From Spirochaetota bacterium (GTDB taxonomy: Bacteria; Spirochaetota; UBA4802; UBA5550), in contig JAKJGD010000030.1 of NCBI GenBank assembly GCA_022704585.1, positions 1-10,604 on the forward strand: a stretch of 10,604 bases of DNA, read 5' to 3'. Below the pieces are notes generated by a model. That model had not been told where the DNA came from and did no database searches. It saw only the letters and a program-made list of their open reading frames with translations. The position numbers were made by a program, and so were the translations under genes. This document shows, in pieces, positions 7,539 through 10,604 of the stretch (position 1 is the stretch's first letter; every line of letters starts with the position of its first letter).

Positions 7539-7558
7539 ATTGTCATACAATAAGTCAA
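7529..7558 (-). promoter_or_regulatory. Candidate promoter of the beta-oxidation operon
   Basis: On the minus strand TTGACT (7558-7553) is followed after 18 bases by TATTTT (7534-7529). A 17-base reading gives the poorer ATATTT. Transcription would start near 7522, leaving a leader of about 78 bases before the thiolase ATG. It overlaps the plus-strand promoter almost completely. Confidence 0.5.
7540..7550. promoter_or_regulatory. Candidate GntR/FadR-subfamily operator, site B
   Basis: TTGTCATACAA matches TNGTNNNACNA at every defined base and sits in a longer 17-bp palindrome, TTATTGT-CAT-ACAATAA (7537-7553). It covers the expected plus-strand start of transcription and the minus-strand spacer. 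Binding here should block both promoters. The natural ligand protein is the adjacent GntR regulator. Confidence 0.6.
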
Positions 7559-7628
7559 TAAAAAATTAATTGTTTTTGAGCTTTTGTAAACCGGGATTTT
7601 TCTTAAAAAAATCATAAAACTTAATTTA

Positions 7629-7646
7629 TCGTTGCTTCGGTAACGA
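7629..7646 (+). promoter_or_regulatory. UUCG-tetraloop hairpin in the GntR leader
   Basis: TCGTTGC and GTAACGA form a 7-bp stem (one G-U pair) closed by a C(UUCG)G tetraloop, an especially stable loop. It lies about 50 bases upstream of the GntR ATG in the predicted leader. No U-run follows on either strand, so it is not a standard terminator. It may stabilise the mRNA or be incidental. Confidence 0.4.
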
Positions 7647-7697
7647 GGTGTTTATCATAGTGTTACCCAGCATGAGTGATTGCTCCAGGAAGTTATC

Positions 7698-8444
7698 ATG
7701 GCACATGAAAAAGATAAAAATATGGATCTGTATCGTATAACCAAGTCTCCCGACATACCGAACCTGGTGGCAAATCAGATTATTGACAGAATCGTATCCG
7801 GTAATCTCCAACCGGGCGACAAGCTCCCGTCCGAGCACGATATGACCAGAAAGTTCGGCATTAGCAGGATCTCCCTGCGTGAGGCCATGAAATTGCTAGA
7901 AGCGAAGGGATATATCGAATCTCATGGAAGAAAAGGAAAATTCGTCAAACTGTCAGGCGGTCCCGCTCTAGAATCCACAATCGAAGGGATGATTTCGGTT
8001 AATCATGAAAAGATTTGGGAACTCCTCTCGGTCCGGCGCATCATTGATTCAGAGGCAGCGAGGATGGCGGCTCTCCGGGGGACAAAACCTCAAATTGCCA
8101 ATCTTAAAAAATTCAAAACTGATGCTGAGCGTATCGGCATACAGAACCTGATCAACACAAAAGAAGGGGGCAAGCTGTACGCCCGGTTTTACAACGACCT
8201 TGCTGATGCCACGAATAACACAATTTTCGCTCATCTCATGAAGTCTATATCATCACTCCTGAAGGGTGCCCTTCCCTACAGCAGGCAGAAGCTGATGGCA
8301 GTACCCGATTCGTCAGACATGTTTTACACGCAGCACATGAAGATCCTGAACGCCATCGAAAAAGGGGACACCGACGGTGCAAAAGCTTCGGTGATCGAGC
8401 ATATTGACTGGCTCGAAAAGACCCTGAAAAAAATTTTAAAATAA
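7698..8444 (+). CDS. GntR-family transcriptional regulator, FadR/FCD type
   Basis: This is a 248-residue regulator. ATG 7698 is preferred because AGGAAG is five bases upstream; the frame also opens at TTG 7680, but that start has no ribosome site. Residues about 18-85 are the winged helix-turn-helix: IVSGNLQPGDKLPSEHDMTR (32-51), then SRISLREAMKLLEAKGYIES (56-75) and the GRKGKFV wing (77-83). Residues about 100-245 form the all-helical effector domain, ending TQHMKILNAIEKGDTDGAKA (211-230) and SVIEHID. In metal-binding FCD proteins a helix carries D-x-x-F-H; here that place reads YARFYNDLADATNN (161-174), so two ligands seem replaced. It probably represses the divergent thiolase operon and itself through sites A and B. 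Effector could be an acyl-CoA or a 2-hydroxy acid; unproven. Confidence 0.92.
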   Translation: MAHEKDKNMDLYRITKSPDIPNLVANQIIDRIVSGNLQPGDKLPSEHDMTRKFGISRISLREAMKLLEAKGYIESHGRKGKFVKLSGGPALESTIEGMISVNHEKIWELLSVRRIIDSEAARMAALRGTKPQIANLKKFKTDAERIGIQNLINTKEGGKLYARFYNDLADATNNTIFAHLMKSISSLLKGALPYSRQKLMAVPDSSDMFYTQHMKILNAIEKGDTDGAKASVIEHIDWLEKTLKKILK

Positions 8445-8456
8445 CACACACCATCC

Positions 8457-9710
8457 ATGGCAGGCCATCTCTTTCCCCGCATGTACCGGATAAGGCAGAA
8501 ATTCGATCTTCCCGCGGTCAACGACATTCCAGCCGCCGTACGTGATGAGATTGAAAGACTCGGCCTTTCTTCGGACATTAAAAAGGGCGACACGGTCGCC
8601 GTTACAGCTGGCAGCAGGAACATTACCGAAATAGTCACAATTCTGAGAACGGTAATCGGGGTTCTTGCCGATTTGGGCGCCACCCCTTTCGTCATTCCTG
8701 CTATGGGCAGCCATGGGGGTGGTACGGCAGAAGGACAGGTTGAGCTGCTGCGCAGGTATGGGATCACAGAAGAGTCTGTCGGATGCCCGGTGTGCTCATC
8801 CATGGAAACCGTGAATCTCGGTATCACTGATTTGGGATTCCCGGTGCTCATTGACAGGATCGCTTACGAAGCAGACCATATTGTCGTCCTTAACCGGGTA
8901 AAGCCCCATACCCGCTTTACGGCTCCGGTCGAAAGCGGCCTTGTAAAAATGTGTCTCATAGGCCTCGGGAAAGCAGAGGGTGCTCGCATTTACCATCGTG
9001 CTATCGAGCGTTTCGGCTGGCGTGATGTATACGGCCAGTCGTTCAGGATCCTGTCAGAAAAGACGCGTCTCCTCTTCGGCCTAGCACTTATCGAAAACGC
9101 CCATAAAAAAATCGGCTCTATTGCCGCGCTCCGGCCAGACCGCTTCCTCATCGATGAGCCGCTCCTGCTCAGCAGTGCACGCAGCATGATGGCCGGTATT
9201 CCTGTTGCCGAAATCGACCTGCTCGTTGTGGACGAGATGGGGAAGGACATTAGTGGCACCGGTATGGACACCAATGTCACGGGCCGCAAGGATGGGCACT
9301 CGTCGATAGCCCGCTGCATATTCGTAAGGGACCTTTCCGCTAAAGCTGGAGGAAACTCTCTGGGGATTGGCCTTTCCGACTTCACCACGAAACGCCTGGT
9401 TGACAAGATCGATCATCATGCCATGTATCTCAACGCCCGCACCGCGTATCGTACCGACGCCTGCAAGATACCGATGACCTTTGAATCGGACATTGAGGCA
9501 ATCGAGGCATCCGCTTTCATGTGCGGTATTGTCGATCCCGCCCAGTTCAGGGTCGTGTGGATACGGAACACCCTGGAACTGGATACATTCCATGTTTCCG
9601 AAGCCTGCATACATGATGTCAAGAAGAACCGCTCGCTTGCCATTGAGACAGGACCGATCGATATCTTTACCGATCCGGACAATAATCTGCTTACTCCACA
9701 TCTTTATTAA
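8457..9710 (+). CDS. LarA-like (nickel-pincer lactate racemase family) protein
   Basis: This 417-residue protein resembles the LarA N-terminal domain family (formerly DUF2088). Motifs are VAVTAGSRNITEIV (47-60), VIPAMGSHGGGTAEGQ (79-94), NRVKPHTRF (146-154) and GLVKMCLIGLGKAEGARIYH (161-180). By position and spacing Arg54, His86, His151, Lys164 and His180 correspond to Arg75, His108, His174, Lys184 and His200 of Lactobacillus plantarum LarA; the Lys-to-His spacing of 16 is identical. In LarA, Lys184 holds the nickel-pincer nucleotide, His200 binds nickel, and His108/His174 are the acid-base pair. An alpha-hydroxy-acid racemase or epimerase role is inferred. It starts 12 bases after the GntR stop with no clear Shine-Dalgarno, suggesting translational coupling; ATG 8481 is an alternative start. 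LarB, LarC and LarE for cofactor synthesis are not in the window. Confidence 0.85.
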   Translation: MAGHLFPRMYRIRQKFDLPAVNDIPAAVRDEIERLGLSSDIKKGDTVAVTAGSRNITEIVTILRTVIGVLADLGATPFVIPAMGSHGGGTAEGQVELLRRYGITEESVGCPVCSSMETVNLGITDLGFPVLIDRIAYEADHIVVLNRVKPHTRFTAPVESGLVKMCLIGLGKAEGARIYHRAIERFGWRDVYGQSFRILSEKTRLLFGLALIENAHKKIGSIAALRPDRFLIDEPLLLSSARSMMAGIPVAEIDLLVVDEMGKDISGTGMDTNVTGRKDGHSSIARCIFVRDLSAKAGGNSLGIGLSDFTTKRLVDKIDHHAMYLNARTAYRTDACKIPMTFESDIEAIEASAFMCGIVDPAQFRVVWIRNTLELDTFHVSEACIHDVKKNRSLAIETGPIDIFTDPDNNLLTPHLY

Positions 9711-9725
9711 TATCGCGGGCCCGGG

Positions 9726-9752
9726 TATATTCATCTGAATGATTCAAATATA
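9726..9752. repeat. Short AT-rich palindromic cluster between the LarA-like gene and purM
   Basis: TATATT (9726-9731) and AATATA (9747-9752) flank the palindrome TGAATGATTCA (9736-9746). Spacing is asymmetric and the inner palindrome cannot form an RNA loop, so it is not a terminator. It may be a protein site or chance in AT-rich DNA. Confidence 0.25.
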
Positions 9753-9762
9753 AAAATTCTTC

Positions 9763-9791
9763 TTGCCTTTATAAACCGCCCGGAATATTAA
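9763..9791 (+). promoter_or_regulatory. Candidate purM promoter
   Basis: TTGCCT (9763-9768), a 17-base spacer and TATTAA (9786-9791) match sigma70 boxes at 4 of 6 positions each. The predicted start near 9798 leaves a leader of about 20 bases containing the GAGG ribosome site (9808-9811), five bases before the ATG. Confidence 0.4.
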
Positions 9792-9816
9792 TCCCTTCAT
9801 CAAGAAAGAGGTTTTC

Positions 9817-10604
9817 ATGGGTCTAACCTATAAAGATTCCGGCGTCGATGTTGACGGCGGCAACAGTTTTGTCAAGCGCATCGCACCCATTGTCCGCGCC
9901 ACCTTCTCCGAACGGGTTATCACCGACATCGGCGGCTTCGGTGCCCTGTTCTCCGCCGCGTTTCCCGAATATGAGGAGCCGGTCCTTGTTTCCGGTACAG
10001 ACGGCGTGGGTACTAAACTGAAGATCGCCCAGTTGACAGGCCGCCATGATACCATCGGGATAGACGCGGTTGCCATGTGCGTGAATGATATCGTCGTATC
10101 CGGGGCCCGGCCGCTCTTCTTCCTTGACTACATCGCCTGCGGCAGGCTCGTTGAGGATGTTATGGTGGACATCGTTCGGGGGCTCGCCGAAGGATGCCGC
10201 CAGTCTGACTGCAGCCTTGTGGGCGGCGAAACGGCCGAGCATCCAAATGTGATGGAGCCGAATGATTACGATATTGCCGGCTTCTCCGTGGGAATAGTTG
10301 ACCGGAAAAAAATCATAAATGGCGCGTGCATTGCTCCGGGCGATCTCGTCATCGGCTTGCCGTCTTCAGGCCTTCATTCCAACGGGTTTTCACTGGTGCG
10401 GAAGCTTTTTTTCGATATAAAAAAATTCGGTGTTGATAAAAAGCTTGAGGACCTGGACAGACCGCTTGGCGAAGCGCTTCTCGTACCGACTGTGATTTAC
10501 ACCCGGAGCATTCTTGCCTGCCTCGCGTCCGGCATTGACATCAAGGGACTGGTCCACATAACCGGTGGCGGTTTTTATGAAAATATTCCACGGGTGCTTC
10601 CGGA
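9817..10604 (+). CDS. purM: Phosphoribosylformylglycinamidine cyclo-ligase (AIR synthetase), 3' truncated by window edge
   Basis: The first 262 codons of PurM are present (the family is usually about 340-350 residues), open to the right edge. The enzyme uses ATP to close the imidazole ring, converting FGAM to AIR in de novo purine synthesis in the cytosol. Diagnostic motifs are YKDSGVDVDGG (5-15), VSGTDGVGTKLKIA (58-71), the AMCVNDIVVSGARPLFFLDY segment (86-105), GGETAEHPNVM (136-146), LPSSGLHSNGFSLVRK (181-196) and HITGGGFYENIPRVLP (247-262). The EHPNVMEPNDYDIAGF variant (141-156) replaces the EMPGMY form of enterobacterial PurM and occurs in several other lineages. Start ATG 9817 follows AAAGAGG. 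It is 106 bases beyond the LarA-like stop with its own putative promoter, so it is probably a separate housekeeping unit. Confidence 0.97.
   Translation, partial: MGLTYKDSGVDVDGGNSFVKRIAPIVRATFSERVITDIGGFGALFSAAFPEYEEPVLVSGTDGVGTKLKIAQLTGRHDTIGIDAVAMCVNDIVVSGARPLFFLDYIACGRLVEDVMVDIVRGLAEGCRQSDCSLVGGETAEHPNVMEPNDYDIAGFSVGIVDRKKIINGACIAPGDLVIGLPSSGLHSNGFSLVRKLFFDIKKFGVDKKLEDLDRPLGEALLVPTVIYTRSILACLASGIDIKGLVHITGGGFYENIPRVLP

Larger units (their letters stand above)
7510..7558. repeat. 14-bp perfect inverted repeat spanning the divergent promoters
   Basis: TTGACTTATTGTAT (7510-7523) and ATACAATAAGTCAA (7545-7558) are exact inverted copies with a 21-base AT-rich centre. Each arm carries a TTGACT -35 box facing inward plus half or more of an operator-like site. 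The first mismatches are immediately outside both ends. Confidence 0.85.

Noticed and set aside
7595..7613. GATTTTT/AAAAATC hairpin in the divergent region
   Set aside because: It is nearly all A-T pairs in AT-rich DNA; chance pairing or promoter-associated A-tracts are enough to explain it.
7672..7737. Possible leader peptide (ATG 7672) overlapping the GntR start
   Set aside because: No Shine-Dalgarno precedes it, and its frame ends inside the GntR gene without attenuator features.
9081..9734. Minus-strand open frame (217 codons) opposite the LarA-like gene
   Set aside because: The plus strand carries ordered LarA-family motifs; the minus frame has none and starts in the purM upstream gap without a ribosome site.

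Overview
The window carries a bacterial fatty-acid/acyl-CoA degradation locus and ends in a housekeeping purine gene. Base composition looks moderately GC-rich, coding is dense, and most starts have good Shine-Dalgarno sites. I see no rRNA, tRNA, CRISPR array, transposase or phage gene. The gene content (FadJ-type multifunctional enzyme with FadI-type thiolase, LCAD-like acyl-CoA dehydrogenase, LarA-like protein, SCP2-like and GyrI-like small proteins) would fit an environmental bacterium such as a deltaproteobacterial-type or Spirochaetota lineage. That assignment is a guess, because nothing here fixes the taxon.

Layout, left to right. Positions 1-1122 (minus) hold the N-terminal 374 residues of a thiamine-diphosphate enzyme of the acetolactate synthase / 2-hydroxyacyl-CoA lyase superfamily, running off the left edge. 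Next, on the same strand, is a small SCP2-like protein (1248-1607). About 570 bases (1608-2177) follow without an intact gene; they look like a frameshifted remnant of a membrane protein. A membrane-anchored GyrI-like protein (2178-2726) comes next, with an 11-bp perfect inverted repeat just upstream that overlaps a TTGACA-type promoter.

The core is a tightly spaced minus-strand operon in transcription order: thiolase (7444 to 6137), enoyl-CoA hydratase/3-hydroxyacyl-CoA dehydrogenase (6118 to 4001), acyl-CoA dehydrogenase (3941 to 2793). Together they encode every catalytic step of beta-oxidation after acyl-CoA activation. No acyl-CoA ligase, transporter or electron-transfer flavoprotein is present in the window.

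Divergent from the operon is a GntR/FadR-family regulator (7698-8444), followed after 12 bases by a LarA-like protein (8457-9710) that keeps the residues used by lactate racemase for its nickel-pincer cofactor. The divergent intergenic region is the most striking regulatory element in the window. Two face-to-face sigma70-type promoters overlap almost completely inside a 14-bp perfect inverted repeat, with two FadR/LldR-type operator sites about 22 bp apart. The simplest model is that the GntR protein represses both its own transcript (with the LarA-like gene) and the beta-oxidation operon, released by an acyl-CoA or 2-hydroxy acid.

The window closes with the first 262 codons of purM (9817 onward), apparently with its own promoter and unrelated to the catabolic genes. 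The most interesting hypothesis is that a nickel-pincer-type 2-hydroxyacid racemase/epimerase and a ThDP lyase are linked to beta-oxidation, which would suggest a pathway for 2-hydroxy or branched acids. This is inference only.
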